A stretch of DNA of 64,000 nucleotides from Clostridia bacterium (GTDB lineage Bacteria; Bacillota; Clostridia; Oscillospirales; CAG-272): contig JAFTUC010000005.1 in assembly GCA_017466445.1 (NCBI GenBank), positions 62,001 through 126,000 on the forward strand, in the 5' to 3' direction. The position numbers were made by a program, and so were the translations under genes. Below the pieces are notes generated by a model, which searched no databases, was not told the DNA's origin, and saw only the letters and a program-made list of their open reading frames with translations. Positions 1-9,913 of the stretch are shown piece after piece (positions within the stretch are counted from its first letter, which is position 1; every line of letters begins with the position of its first letter).

Positions 1-121
1 TTCAAACCCGGCAAATTTTCTACTATTTGCACAACTTTTACTCATTTCCATTTACTAACTTGCACATTTTTTTCATCTTTTATACAAAAAGATCTTTTTT
101 ATCCTTATATTATTAATCAAA

Positions 122-155
122 CAAGCAGCGAAGACCAAAACGGTCTCCGCTGCTT
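122..155 (-). terminator. Rho-independent terminator of the lipoprotein gene
   Basis: Read on the minus strand, GCAGCGGAGACC and GGTCTTCGCTGC form a 12-bp stem with one G-U pair and a short loop. A modest T-rich stretch follows. It lies about 20 nt past the stop codon of the lipoprotein gene. Confidence 0.65.
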
Positions 156-177
156 TCTGTCCGTGTTTATAAGCATA

Positions 178-1863
178 TCATTCTTCTACGGGCGGTACGA
201 CGTATGTAGTAAACCAGTTCTTATACTGCGTGATATAAGAATTGGAAGAATTCTCGTCGCTGCTTGTAGCCGCTGCGAAATAAGGATCAGTCTTGAGCCA
301 GTTCTTAAGCGACAGGTAGAACGCATCAAAGGTCATCTTAACTCCGGTAGTTTCATCCACCATATCGGAATATCCCGCCATCTTGATCCAAAGCTCATCG
401 TAGAGCATTTCGAGATGCTCATCAATGACCTCAAGTGTAATACCGTTTTCAGGTTTTCCGGTATAATCGAGTTCAAATCCGACAAAGGGAGTGAGAAGCA
501 TATCCTCTGCAGCCTGCTTTGCGTATGCCCAATCATTTAAGGAAAGGATTCTTTCTTCCTTCGTCATATCCGCGCTGGGCTCGGTGAGGAAGAGATTTCC
601 TACGTTATATCTGTTAAGAGCGTATCCACTATCAGCGATTCTGGTTATAAGATTGTCATTATCGCGAGTATAATGGACCTCCTCGACTCCGTAAAGGAGA
701 GTGTTGATGAACTCCGCGTTCGTATAGAGGAGAGACATTACCTTAAAGGTTCTATCGGTCGCAGACGTAAAGTAGGACATTGCGAACATGGAGTTGTATA
801 TGTTTTCGGTAGTTCCGAGAGGCATAGCCACGGGAATAACGTGATATTCGTCGGAATACTTATCAACCACCGAAGCATTTCCCGAAAGGAAGCATGCACC
901 GAAATCCTTTGTGAAATCAACATCGCCGGTAACGAGAGGCATCTCCGCGCCCGCATCGGTAAGTGCTCCGACAACTGCAAGCTGAGACTTGACAGAAGAT
1001 ATATCAAGTATGCTCGATGGAGGATTTTCGGTAGTAAGAACTGCCGCCTGATCGTTCTTTGAAACGCCCTTACCTACAACAGACTTATCTCCGTTAAGCG
1101 TATGAACGCCGAGATTATTTACGTTGTAGAGAGGAATAACGTCCTTCTCGTTCTCAGCCAGAGCAACGAGATATTCGGTTATCGAGGAAAGATCGGTTAT
1201 CGACTTAGACTCAAGAGTTCCATATTTGGTATAAAGATCCTTGTTAACAAGAAGATACTCATAGTTTCCGTAATAGGAGTTAGCGGGGAGACCGAAGGTC
1301 ATCTTCTGATATACGCCGAACTGACGGATCTTTTGGGGAGTAAACTTCTGAACGAGCGATCCCTCGATCTCAGAAGAACCGAGCGCATCGGGACCGTTAA
1401 GAGGGCTTATCCAGCCTTCGTTTGCAAAATCCTGAAGCATATCCTGATCGGTGATCATAAGTATATCGACCTGATTTTCATAAGGCGTGGGATATTTTAC
1501 CTTTTTTCTGCCGAATTCATTTATGGTATAAGAATAACCGTCGGCAATAGACGAGGGAAGCTCGCCCTCCTCTTCAAGAGCCATAAGAGCCGTCAGCTTC
1601 TTTTCCATGGCCTTTCTGTAGGTCTCGGGAGTATAGAACTCGAGCTGAACAGCAATATTATATTTACTGCTTGTGATCTCAGTAAGAGCTTGTTCAACGA
1701 GAGTGGTATCCTTCTCGCTGGGTATATCATCTGTAACAAGCGCAAGGACTACGGTCATAGCCTCGGTCGTGTCTCCGCCCGAAACGTACTTTCCACCGCA
1801 TCCGGCGAAGGTCAGAACGACCATTACTATACAAAGAAGCGCTGCAACATATCTTCTTTTCAT
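178..1863 (-). CDS. Large extracellular lipoprotein, solute-binding-protein-like
   Basis: The product is about 561 residues. I start it at the ATG at 1863, because AAGGAGG lies 8 nt upstream; the frame is open further upstream but has no ribosome site. Residues 1-22 form a lipoprotein signal (KRR, hydrophobic core, lipobox F-A-G-C), so the mature protein should be anchored outside the membrane by its cysteine. The remainder has the look of a large carbohydrate ABC-transporter solute-binding protein: a TVVLALVTDD strand after the lipobox, a DILMITDQD segment and many aromatic residues. No permease genes lie next to it, so it is either an orphan binding protein or something of unknown role. It has its own strong promoter and a terminator. 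The family assignment is only moderate. Confidence 0.7.
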   Translation of the reverse strand: MKRRYVAALLCIVMVVLTFAGCGGKYVSGGDTTEAMTVVLALVTDDIPSEKDTTLVEQALTEITSSKYNIAVQLEFYTPETYRKAMEKKLTALMALEEEGELPSSIADGYSYTINEFGRKKVKYPTPYENQVDILMITDQDMLQDFANEGWISPLNGPDALGSSEIEGSLVQKFTPQKIRQFGVYQKMTFGLPANSYYGNYEYLLVNKDLYTKYGTLESKSITDLSSITEYLVALAENEKDVIPLYNVNNLGVHTLNGDKSVVGKGVSKNDQAAVLTTENPPSSILDISSVKSQLAVVGALTDAGAEMPLVTGDVDFTKDFGACFLSGNASVVDKYSDEYHVIPVAMPLGTTENIYNSMFAMSYFTSATDRTFKVMSLLYTNAEFINTLLYGVEEVHYTRDNDNLITRIADSGYALNRYNVGNLFLTEPSADMTKEERILSLNDWAYAKQAAEDMLLTPFVGFELDYTGKPENGITLEVIDEHLEMLYDELWIKMAGYSDMVDETTGVKMTFDAFYLSLKNWLKTDPYFAAATSSDENSSNSYITQYKNWFTTYVVPPVEE

Positions 1864-1921
1864 TTTGGGATTTCCTCCTTGGTAACACCGCTTTCGCGGC
1901 ACGCGTATTTATAACATTACT

Positions 1922-1950
1922 ATTTTACACTATTGTCTCGATTCTGTCAA
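1922..1950 (-). promoter_or_regulatory. SigA promoter of the lipoprotein gene
   Basis: On the minus strand, TTGACA (1950-1945) and TAAAAT (1927-1922) are separated by exactly 17 nt. The predicted start of transcription is about 50 nt upstream of the lipoprotein ATG. Confidence 0.8.
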
Positions 1951-2130
1951 GATGCTTGCAAAATTATCGTCGGTCGCCTTTTTTCAGGTTTTTACCGCAG
2001 AATGAACAAGTTCACAGTTTATTCATTCAAGTTGCCCAATTAGTGGCGTCTCCATTTGGTGATATTGTCCATTTGCTTTGGTTGATATTACTATTTAGCA
2101 AGGCGTCTAATTGTCAATTATGACGATTTT

Positions 2131-3243
2131 TTACGGATCGAGATAATCTTTGAGGCGCTTGGATCTGCTGGGGTGACGAAGCTTGCGAAGAGCCTTAGCC
2201 TCGATCTGTCTTATACGCTCTCTTGTGATATTGAATTCCTTTCCGACCTCCTCAAGGGTGCGCATCCTTCCGTCGGTAAGACCGAATCTGAGCATAAGGA
2301 CGTGTTCTTCCCTGGGAGTAAGTGTGTGAAGGACCTCAAGAAGCTGCTCGCGGAGCATCGTCTGCGAGACTGCGTCGGAGGGAGCGGGTGAATCGTCATC
2401 CTGGATGAAATCTCCGAGATGGCTATCCTCCTCTTCGCCTATAGGCATTTCGAGAGACACCGGATCGAGGGCGATCTTTGATATCTCGCGAACCTTTTCG
2501 GGGTTGATATCCATCTTCTTAGCGATCTCCTCAGTCGTGGGCTCGTGTCCGAGCTCCTGAAGGAGCTGTCTGGAGACTCTGGAGACCTTATGGATGGTCT
2601 CGACCATATGAACGGGGATTCTTATGGTCCTTGCCTGATCGGCGATAGCTCTCGTTATAGCCTGTCTTATCCACCATGTAGCGTAAGTAGAGAACTTATA
2701 TCCCTTGCGGTAGTCAAATTTTTCGACCGCCTTAAGAAGTCCGAGATTGCCCTCCTGGATAAGGTCGAGGAAGGAAAGTCCTCTTCCGGAGTGTCTTTTC
2801 GCGATGCTTACGACGAGACGCAGGTTAGCCTCAACGAGGTCGTTCTTTGCCTTTTCATCGCCCTCGAACATACGCTGTGCGAGCTCGGCCTCCTTTTCTG
2901 CACTGAGAAGCGATACCTTTCCTATCTCCTTAAGGTACATTCTTACGGGGTCATCTATAGCAAGACCCTCCTGCGCGAGCATCTTTTCCATGTCCTCTGC
3001 GGACTCGTACTGCTCGATCTCGCTTTCGATCTCGCTTGCTTCTCCCTGCTTGATATAGCCGTCTATCTCGTCATCGAGCCTGTCATCGTTGCCATCAAAT
3101 GCCTGCTCGATGTGTTCGAGATTGAGATCGTCATCATCGTCAAGTCCTGCCAGCAGCTCGCTGTCCGAATAACAAGGCTGAGTATCGTTCTTGCCGATTA
3201 TATCGTGCACGTCGATAATCTTGTCATCATCACTAATATTCAT
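2131..3243 (-). CDS. rpoD: RNA polymerase primary sigma factor SigA (RpoD)
   Basis: This is the housekeeping sigma factor that directs RNA polymerase to promoters of the TTGACA/TATAAT type seen across this window. It has 370 residues, the usual size for Firmicutes. Region 1.2 begins near residue 97 ([14 protein letters not shown]). Region 2 includes [20 protein letters not shown] and the [13 protein letters not shown] helix. Region 4 ends with [20 protein letters not shown]. Residues 1-95 are very acidic and do not show the usual region 1.1 motif of B. subtilis SigA. The gene is the last of dgt-dnaG-rpoD, 94 bp after dnaG. The ribosome site is AAAGGAA. I see no clear terminator behind it. Confidence 0.98.
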   Translation of the reverse strand: MNISDDDKIIDVHDIIGKNDTQPCYSDSELLAGLDDDDDLNLEHIEQAFDGNDDRLDDEIDGYIKQGEASEIESEIEQYESAEDMEKMLAQEGLAIDDPVRMYLKEIGKVSLLSAEKEAELAQRMFEGDEKAKNDLVEANLRLVVSIAKRHSGRGLSFLDLIQEGNLGLLKAVEKFDYRKGYKFSTYATWWIRQAITRAIADQARTIRIPVHMVETIHKVSRVSRQLLQELGHEPTTEEIAKKMDINPEKVREISKIALDPVSLEMPIGEEEDSHLGDFIQDDDSPAPSDAVSQTMLREQLLEVLHTLTPREEHVLMLRFGLTDGRMRTLEEVGKEFNITRERIRQIEAKALRKLRHPSRSKRLKDYLDP

Positions 3244-3337
3244 TTATGCAATTCCTTTCTTTAAAAACGTACCGAGTACGTTCGTTTTGACCTTTCTTTG
3301 TATTTTCCTTTATAAAAGCGCCGTTTTTGGCGATTTT

Positions 3338-5113
3338 TCAATTATTTTCCCGATTCTGCCGTGATCTTTCACGCTTCTGTGATATTATATCGCTGATATC
3401 GAGCTCGTTTTTGGATTTTGCTTCCTTAAGGGATCTTTTGCATTCGATAAGCACTGCCGGAGTATTATTTGTAAGCATACGCCTTGAAATTCGCATGCGC
3501 ATCGCTCTTTCGGTCTCCTCGACCGTCAAATACTCACCGAGAAGTCCTTCAAGCGCAGATTCATCGGGAGCGCCCGCAGAAATTATCGATATCAGAGCGG
3601 AGCAAATCTTTTTTCCAAGCTCGGTAAACATTTCATCAGCTGACAAAGGATCTCCCTTTTTGGAAAGCTCTGAAAGATATTCGGGATGGAGCATCAGAAT
3701 TCCGAGCATCGCCTCCTCAGCGGAAGCGGCGCGAGGATTTTTGACGTAATCGGGATTTACCCTGTCTCCGTATCCCTCGCTTGAGGTTATGATCTTACGA
3801 ACCTCTTCCCTTTCGGCGTTTCTTTTTTTTGATGCAATGATCCGTTCGATATCGCGCTTCATGGCATCGGGCGTGATCCCCAGCTTAGGTGCGGTATCGA
3901 ATATATAGATATCGCGCTCTGCCGCGGATGGAGTTGCGGCTATAAGATTTTCGCATTCACCGAGCGCCTTGATCTTATCACCGGTAATCGAAAAATCGTA
4001 TTTTTTCATTATTTTTCCGAATTTATAGTCGAATTCGGTCTCGGACGAATCTATTATCTTACGAAAGCTTTCGGATCCGAATTTTTTTATGTATTCGTCG
4101 GGATCCTTCGCACCGCTCATGCGGAGTATCTTAGTCTCGACTCCCACCTCACCGAGAAGTCTGAACGCCTTATCGGCGGCATTCTGTCCCGCTTCGTCGC
4201 TATCGTAGGATATCACTACCTTTTTAGTATATCTCTTGAGCATACGGGCATGCTCGGGAGTTATAGCCGTTCCGAGCGTTGCGACCGAATTCGTAAAGCC
4301 GGCGCAGTGGAGTGCTATAACGTCCATATATCCTTCGCAAAGTATGAGCTGCTCGGAGCAGTAGTTCTTTGCAAAATTCATCGCAAAGAGGTTTCGGCTC
4401 TTCTTGAACGCGGGTGTATCCGAGGAGTTAAGGTATTTCGGCTTAGAATCATCCATAACTCTTCCGCCGAACGCGATAACGTCTCCCGAGATACCGAATA
4501 TAGGGAATATAACGCGGTTTCTGAAATAGTCGTACGGTCTGCCGGTCTTGGTGCTGACGCCGCAGAGAAAGGCGGTAGCCATCTCATGGTCAGCATAGCC
4601 CTTTGAGCGAAGCAATCCGGTCAGTGCGCCGAAATCGTTTGGGGCAAACCCGAGTCCGAAATGTCTTATATGCGCGTTACTGAGTCCTCTCACCCTTGTC
4701 AGGTAGTCATATCCCTCGCTTCCCGCGGGGGACATAAGAGTTTCGTAGAAGAAGCGTGCCGCAAGCTTGTTCATTTCAAGCACACGCTCTCTGCGTCTTG
4801 CTTCACGTTTGTCGTCATCGCTTCTCGTGACCGTTATTCCGGCTCTTTTTGCGAGAAACTCGACCGCAGACGGATAGTCGAGATTTTCTATCCTTCGTAT
4901 GAAATTTATGACGTCACCGCCTGCTCCGCATCCGAAGCAGTGGCAATTTCCTTCGTTTACAAAAACGGTAAAGGAGGGCGATTTTTCGCTATGAAAGGGG
5001 CAAAGTCCGACAAGATTCGAGCCCGCTCTTTTAAGCGTCACGTACTGCGAGACGACATCCTCGATGCTATTTCTGAATTTTATTTCTTCGATTACAGCCT
5101 GATCTATCGCCAT
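3338..5113 (-). CDS. dnaG: DNA primase DnaG
   Basis: DnaG makes the RNA primers for DNA replication together with the replicative helicase. The 591-residue protein has the N-terminal CHC2 zinc ribbon (C38, H41, C59, C62), the RNA-polymerase core with EGYMDV and the Toprim motif SYDSDEAG, and a C-terminal helicase-binding region. Length is normal. The start is the ATG at 5113 with AAGGAG just upstream. It lies 38 bp after dgt and 94 bp before rpoD, the standard macromolecular-synthesis order in Clostridia, so the three are probably cotranscribed. Confidence 0.97.
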   Translation of the reverse strand: MAIDQAVIEEIKFRNSIEDVVSQYVTLKRAGSNLVGLCPFHSEKSPSFTVFVNEGNCHCFGCGAGGDVINFIRRIENLDYPSAVEFLAKRAGITVTRSDDDKREARRRERVLEMNKLAARFFYETLMSPAGSEGYDYLTRVRGLSNAHIRHFGLGFAPNDFGALTGLLRSKGYADHEMATAFLCGVSTKTGRPYDYFRNRVIFPIFGISGDVIAFGGRVMDDSKPKYLNSSDTPAFKKSRNLFAMNFAKNYCSEQLILCEGYMDVIALHCAGFTNSVATLGTAITPEHARMLKRYTKKVVISYDSDEAGQNAADKAFRLLGEVGVETKILRMSGAKDPDEYIKKFGSESFRKIIDSSETEFDYKFGKIMKKYDFSITGDKIKALGECENLIAATPSAAERDIYIFDTAPKLGITPDAMKRDIERIIASKKRNAEREEVRKIITSSEGYGDRVNPDYVKNPRAASAEEAMLGILMLHPEYLSELSKKGDPLSADEMFTELGKKICSALISIISAGAPDESALEGLLGEYLTVEETERAMRMRISRRMLTNNTPAVLIECKRSLKEAKSKNELDISDIISQKRERSRQNRENN

Positions 5114-5151
5114 CGCCTTCTCCTTTCATTTTTAATTGTTGTAGGGATCCG

Positions 5152-6165
5152 TTAAAATCCGATCCAAAGCTTGGGAACGTATATCTCGCTATACATCCTT
5201 ATAGCGTATCTGTCGGTCATTCCCGAGATATAATCGCACGCGGCGCGCTCGGCACCCTCCTGCTCGACAGTTTGCGAGAACTCGCTCGGAAGCTTTTCGG
5301 GTCTTGAGGCAAAGTAGTTATACAGGGTCTCGACGAGCTCCTCAGCCTTTGATTCCTCAGATTTTGCCTCCGAATTGAAATAGACATTCTTAAAGAGAAA
5401 TTCTCTCAGCGCATCGGTCGCCTCAAGCACGTTCGCTTCCATAGTTATATCGTTTTTATTACCGCTTGCGCGAACGATACTTTCTATCATCGTATTTATA
5501 CGCTCGCCGTGTGTCTTTCCGAGAACGTCGGTTGCCTTTCCGGGAAGCATTTCGGGTGAAAGTATTCCGGCACGCAGTGCGTCGTCTATATCGTGATTTA
5601 TGTAAGCGATCCTATCGGCAAAGCTTATCACTCTTCCCTCAAGCGTTTTCGCAACGTTACTGCCGCTGTGCATAACTATTCCGTCACGCACCTCGTAGGT
5701 AAGATTGAGTCTTTCAAGCTTATCCGCAACGCGCAGGCTCTGCTTCGCGTGAGTAAAATCGGAGCTGTAGCAGCGCTGAAGCACACGCTCTCCCGCATGC
5801 CCGAACGGGGTGTGCCCGAGATCGTGCGCCAGTCCTATCGCTTCGGCAAGATCCTCATTGAGCGAGAGCGATCGGCAGATGGTACGCCCTATCTGCGTTA
5901 CCTCAAGGGTGTGGGTAAGTCTCGTTCTGTAATGGTCATGCTCGGGCGAGAGAAACACCTGAGTCTTATGCATGAGCCGTCTGAAGGATTTCGAATGAGT
6001 TATCCTGTCGCGGTCCCGCTGAAACTCGGTACGGGTATCGTCATAACTGATGGGGAACTGACGTCCCGCCGAATTTTCCGAAAGCGCGGCAAACTCGGAA
6101 AGAGTTTCTCTTTCCCTCTTTTCAAGCATACGCCGTAAGGTCATCTCATATTGCACGGTCATCAC
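5152..6165 (-). CDS. dgt: Deoxyguanosinetriphosphate triphosphohydrolase-like HD protein
   Basis: This HD-domain phosphohydrolase hydrolyses dNTPs to deoxynucleosides and tripolyphosphate and helps set nucleotide pools. The 337-residue protein carries the metal-binding residues H85, H114 and D115, plus the family signature HDLGHTPFGHAGE. The N-terminal motif SKSFRRLMHKTQVF is also typical. The start is ambiguous among GTG 6165, ATG 6162 and GTG 6156; GGGAG ends just before 6165, which spaces better for the second or third choice. It is the first gene of the dgt-dnaG-rpoD cluster and diverges from the ABC module at 6392. Confidence 0.94.
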   Translation of the reverse strand: MMTVQYEMTLRRMLEKRERETLSEFAALSENSAGRQFPISYDDTRTEFQRDRDRITHSKSFRRLMHKTQVFLSPEHDHYRTRLTHTLEVTQIGRTICRSLSLNEDLAEAIGLAHDLGHTPFGHAGERVLQRCYSSDFTHAKQSLRVADKLERLNLTYEVRDGIVMHSGSNVAKTLEGRVISFADRIAYINHDIDDALRAGILSPEMLPGKATDVLGKTHGERINTMIESIVRASGNKNDITMEANVLEATDALREFLFKNVYFNSEAKSEESKAEELVETLYNYFASRPEKLPSEFSQTVEQEGAERAACDYISGMTDRYAIRMYSEIYVPKLWIGF

Positions 6166-6391
6166 GCTCCCAACAAATATTTATGTACACATATAATATA
6201 CGCATTTTTTTCGAAAAACCCTCTTTTTGATTATACATTGCCTTTTACCAAAGATAAATGGTCCGGCAAAATGTTTACACTGTGTTCACAATTTTCTTTG
6301 AGTCTTACCTTAGTAACTCACATATTATTCACAATTATGTTTTAAAATCTTTAACATAGGCAGTAAATCTTGCAGCGCGGAGGAGAACACC

Positions 6392-7480
6392 TTGATAACT
6401 GTAAAAAATCTTACAAAATTTTACGGAGACTTTCCGGCGGTAACAGACGTCAGCTTTAACATTGAGGACGGTCACGTTTACGGTCTGCTCGGCGTCAACG
6501 GAGCGGGAAAGACCACGACTATGAATATGATCTGCGGATCGCTCGCACCAAGCTCGGGAAGCGTACGGATCGGCAGCTACGATCTTTTTGCCGAGCCGGA
6601 GAAAGCGAAGGCGCTCATCGGATATCTGCCGGAGATCCCTCCGCTTTATCCCGATATGACCGTAAACGAATTTCTTTACTTCATCGCCGAGGCGAGAAGG
6701 GTAAAAAAATCGGAGATCGGTTCACACATTGAGCGTATAAACGAAAAGACCGGGCTTACTGACGTTTCGGAAAAGCTTATAAAAAACCTTTCCAAGGGAT
6801 ACAGACAGCGCGTGGGAATCGCTCAGGCGATCGTCGGTGACCCCGAGACGGTCATACTCGACGAGCCGACAGTCGGGCTTGATCCGCGTCAGATAAGTGA
6901 GATCCGAGCGCTTATACGCGAGCTTGGAAGGACGCGCACGGTACTGATATCAAGTCACATACTTTCCGAAATATCCGAGCTTTGCGACAGAATATTGATA
7001 ATATCCGAGGGAAAGCTGATCGCCAGCGGAACGCAGTCGGAGCTCTGTGAGGCTCTCGGCATAAGCGACAGACTCGTTTTAAACGTAAAAGCACCCGTAA
7101 AGCGTGCTATCGAGGTAATGAAGGGACTCGGAAGGATCGGAAAAGTCTCATTTGACGAAATATCCGACTCTGTCTGCGAGATAAGCATCGTAGCGGGAGA
7201 ACGCGACATCAGAGAGGACATCTTCTTTGCGTTTGCATCGGCAAAGCTTCCCATAATCTCGATGGAAATGAAGCACTCATCCCTTGAGGACATATTTATG
7301 ATCGCGACTACGCCGAGCGAGGACTCGCACAAGGACGGCGAAGACTCCGATCAGGTCAGCGACTCGATCCCGTCAATATCGAGCTTTTTCAGATCCGCCT
7401 CCGTAAAAAAGGAGTCCCGTGACAGTGACGGAGAGGACGACGATGACGAAGGATACAAGCCTCTTTTCGGAAGAAAATGA
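6392..7480 (+). CDS. ABC transporter ATP-binding protein, GldA-like
   Basis: This is the ATPase of an ABC-2 type exporter. Of 362 residues, about 1-230 form the nucleotide-binding domain: Walker A GVNGAGKTT near residue 35, signature LSKGYRQRVG near 133 and Walker B VILDEP near 154. The start codon is TTG with GGAGGAG six nt upstream. Residues 230-310 resemble the DUF4162-type tail of these ATPases. The last 50 residues are an acidic, serine-rich extension that is not part of the usual fold. It is first in a four-gene plus-strand operon with a permease, a GldG-like protein and a DUF4340 protein. The substrate cannot be told from the sequence. Confidence 0.93.
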   Translation: MITVKNLTKFYGDFPAVTDVSFNIEDGHVYGLLGVNGAGKTTTMNMICGSLAPSSGSVRIGSYDLFAEPEKAKALIGYLPEIPPLYPDMTVNEFLYFIAEARRVKKSEIGSHIERINEKTGLTDVSEKLIKNLSKGYRQRVGIAQAIVGDPETVILDEPTVGLDPRQISEIRALIRELGRTRTVLISSHILSEISELCDRILIISEGKLIASGTQSELCEALGISDRLVLNVKAPVKRAIEVMKGLGRIGKVSFDEISDSVCEISIVAGERDIREDIFFAFASAKLPIISMEMKHSSLEDIFMIATTPSEDSHKDGEDSDQVSDSIPSISSFFRSASVKKESRDSDGEDDDDEGYKPLFGRK

Positions 7481-7522
7481 CATCCGTTTACCGGGCAACT
7501 TAAACGAAAGGAAACAAATCAT

Positions 7523-8389
7523 ATGATATCTGTATACAAGCGCGAGCTGAGAAGCTTCTTCTCTACTCTTTCGGGATTTGTTGCGATCGCATTCTTTCTC
7601 CTGTTTGCGGGAATATTCATTACCGTAATGAATCTGTTCGTAGGAAGCTCCTCTATAGAATCCTCGTATTCGACGACTGTCCTCGTTTATCTTATCGCGA
7701 TCCCGATACTAACGATGAAGATAATCTCTGAAGATAAAAAGACACGGACCGACCTCCTTTTGCGTACGCTTCCGCTGAAAACCATAGACTACGTTCTCGG
7801 TAAATATCTCGCCCTCATAACGATGATATTCATTCCGACCGCGATAATCTTCTCATATACGCTCATACTTTCCTTCTACGGGAGCGTAAACATCGCCGCG
7901 GCGATCTCGGGAACGCTTGCTCTCTTTCTCTGCGGATGCGCTCTCGGAGCGCTCGGCATGTTCATATCCTCTCTCACGGACAATACCGTCATCTCGGCGG
8001 TGTTCTGCTTCGGAGCCATGCTTCTTATCTACTTTATGCCGACCGTGATCCTTCTGCTCCCAAAAAATCCGATAAGTGCCGTTATATTTTTTATAATCCT
8101 CGGTATTCTTTGCGCGTACGCGGTTTACAGGCTTTGTAAAAGCATTGAGGGTGCGCTCATCACTCTTTTTGTATTCGCTCTCGGATCACTTGCAGTTTAC
8201 GCGATAGATCCCTCTCTTCTTGAGGGTCTGCTTCCAAGGATGTTCTCCGCTCTGTCCGTGACCGAGCGCTTTGAGATATTTGCGTCAAACGCGATACTCG
8301 ATCTTTCTGCGATACTTTATTTCATTACGTTTGCGTTTATTTTCGTTTTTCTCACCCATCAATCGTGTGAGAAGGCAAGACTCGGATGA
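7523..8389 (+). CDS. ABC-2 type permease, GldF-like
   Basis: This is the membrane partner of the upstream ATPase. Its 288 residues form about six transmembrane helices. The N-terminus MISVYKRELRSFFSTLSGF and the conserved EDKKTRTDLLLRTLPL loop are characteristic of GldF/NosY-type ABC-2 permeases. A GGAAAC-containing ribosome site precedes the ATG. The stop codon lies 14 nt before the next start, so the genes are almost certainly translated from one message. Confidence 0.92.
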   Translation: MISVYKRELRSFFSTLSGFVAIAFFLLFAGIFITVMNLFVGSSSIESSYSTTVLVYLIAIPILTMKIISEDKKTRTDLLLRTLPLKTIDYVLGKYLALITMIFIPTAIIFSYTLILSFYGSVNIAAAISGTLALFLCGCALGALGMFISSLTDNTVISAVFCFGAMLLIYFMPTVILLLPKNPISAVIFFIILGILCAYAVYRLCKSIEGALITLFVFALGSLAVYAIDPSLLEGLLPRMFSALSVTERFEIFASNAILDLSAILYFITFAFIFVFLTHQSCEKARLG

Positions 8390-8403
8390 AGGGAGGACGA
8401 TTT

Positions 8404-9912
8404 ATGAAAAGCTCAAATCAAAAAGGTCACAGCTCCTTCGGCGCGTTTGCGATCATAATGACCGTCACCCTTCTTCTTATTTCGATAGCCGTAAATCTTT
8501 TATTTTCGATGATCCCCGAAAAAGCAAGACGCATAGATCTCTCGACCGAGCAGCTTACAAGGGTATCAAGCGAGGCAAAAAAATATTTAAAAAGCTCGCT
8601 TGACAGTGAGATCGATATCTATCTCGTTGCGGAATCGGGCATGGAGGATATATCGGTTCTCGAATTTCTGAAGCGTCTATCCGAGATAAATCCCGATCTT
8701 ATAAATCTTGAAACGGTCGATCCTACCGTAAAAAGAGCATTCGTACAGGGTCTTATCTCCTCCTCGGTAGACGATATATCGGACAACACGGTAATAATAA
8801 AGGGTAAAAAGCACGGAAGCGTCAAGGTGATCTCGCCCGAGCGTCTTTACACCTACGAGACCTTTTTACTTGATGCAAATTCGGGCACGTACGCCTCTGA
8901 CGGAGAATATTCGTACAGAGAGTTTATTGCGGTATACGCGACGCTCGGAGAATATTTCTCGGGCGGATACGCATATTACGAAACGAAATTCAACGGCGAG
9001 AGTGAAATAATCTCCGCCATAGACTACGTTCTGACACCGCCCGACAAGCTTCCGTCGGTTTACGTATCGGCAATGCACGGAGAAAGCGCCCTATCCGACT
9101 ATCTTACCGAGCATCTCGAGCTTTCAAATCTTCCCGTAAAGCAGCTGATAATAGCCGAGGGCATTCCGAGCGACGCTTCTGTCATCCTGATAAACGCGCC
9201 GTCATCCGATCTCAGCGCAAAGGAATCGGAATCGCTTTCGAAATTCCTCGAGGGCGGCGGAAAGCTGATAGTTACGACCTCGTACGAAAAGGTAAGCTCT
9301 CTCAAAAATCTGACCGCCGTACTTGAAAAATACGGTCTTCTCTTCGAGGACAAGGAAATATTCGAGGACAACGAATCCTACTACTATTCCACCGGATATC
9401 AAAATCTTCTGATCCCCAACATTTCGGTGCTTGAAAAGCTCTACAAGACAAAGCATTATCGCTTCCTTGTATCGAGCGCGCACGCGATAATCCTTAGCGA
9501 CAGTGCCGAAAACGTGATCCACACATCCCTCCTTTCCACAAGCGAAGACTCGTATTACGCGCCGGAGGGAGAGGATGCCGAGATCGACAGCGAAACGAAA
9601 AGCTCTTACAACGTGGCGGTATCAGCGGCAATGTCAAACGGAGGTGAGGTCGTATGGTTCTCATCGCCGCACGTTCTGAGCGATTCGGACAACGATCTGA
9701 CGGGAGGCGGAAACTATATACACTTCACCGCTATTCTTTCCGAGCTTTGCGACAAAAAATCGGTCGTATTCCCATCAAAGCTTATTGAGCGCGACACTCT
9801 CACTCTTTCCGCGCTGCAGGCAAATTTCTGGGCGGTAATCCTTATTGCGGTCATCCCCGGAGCAGTAGTGATCGTCGGTCTGATACGCACACACAGAAGA
9901 AGGAAGGCCTGA
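8404..9912 (+). CDS. GldG-family ABC-associated membrane protein
   Basis: The protein has 502 residues with one transmembrane helix near the N-terminus (around residues 15-37), a long extracytoplasmic domain and a second helix near the C-terminus followed by RTHRRRKA. This is the layout of the GldG/ABC-type auxiliary family (PF09822-like). I start it at ATG 8404, because GGGAGG lies 7 nt upstream; an ATG at 8386 overlaps the previous stop but has no ribosome site. SAMHGESALSDYL and VTTSYEKVSSL fall in the predicted extracellular domain. GldG proteins support gliding in Bacteroidetes, but homologues in Firmicutes have no known role. Confidence 0.88.
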   Translation: MKSSNQKGHSSFGAFAIIMTVTLLLISIAVNLLFSMIPEKARRIDLSTEQLTRVSSEAKKYLKSSLDSEIDIYLVAESGMEDISVLEFLKRLSEINPDLINLETVDPTVKRAFVQGLISSSVDDISDNTVIIKGKKHGSVKVISPERLYTYETFLLDANSGTYASDGEYSYREFIAVYATLGEYFSGGYAYYETKFNGESEIISAIDYVLTPPDKLPSVYVSAMHGESALSDYLTEHLELSNLPVKQLIIAEGIPSDASVILINAPSSDLSAKESESLSKFLEGGGKLIVTTSYEKVSSLKNLTAVLEKYGLLFEDKEIFEDNESYYYSTGYQNLLIPNISVLEKLYKTKHYRFLVSSAHAIILSDSAENVIHTSLLSTSEDSYYAPEGEDAEIDSETKSSYNVAVSAAMSNGGEVVWFSSPHVLSDSDNDLTGGGNYIHFTAILSELCDKKSVVFPSKLIERDTLTLSALQANFWAVILIAVIPGAVVIVGLIRTHRRRKA

Positions 9913-9913
9913 T

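Noticed and set aside
2095..2117. TTGACA at 2117-2112 on the minus strand downstream of rpoD as a promoter
   Set aside because: No acceptable -10 box lies 16-18 nt away, and the lipoprotein gene already has a better promoter at 1922-1950.
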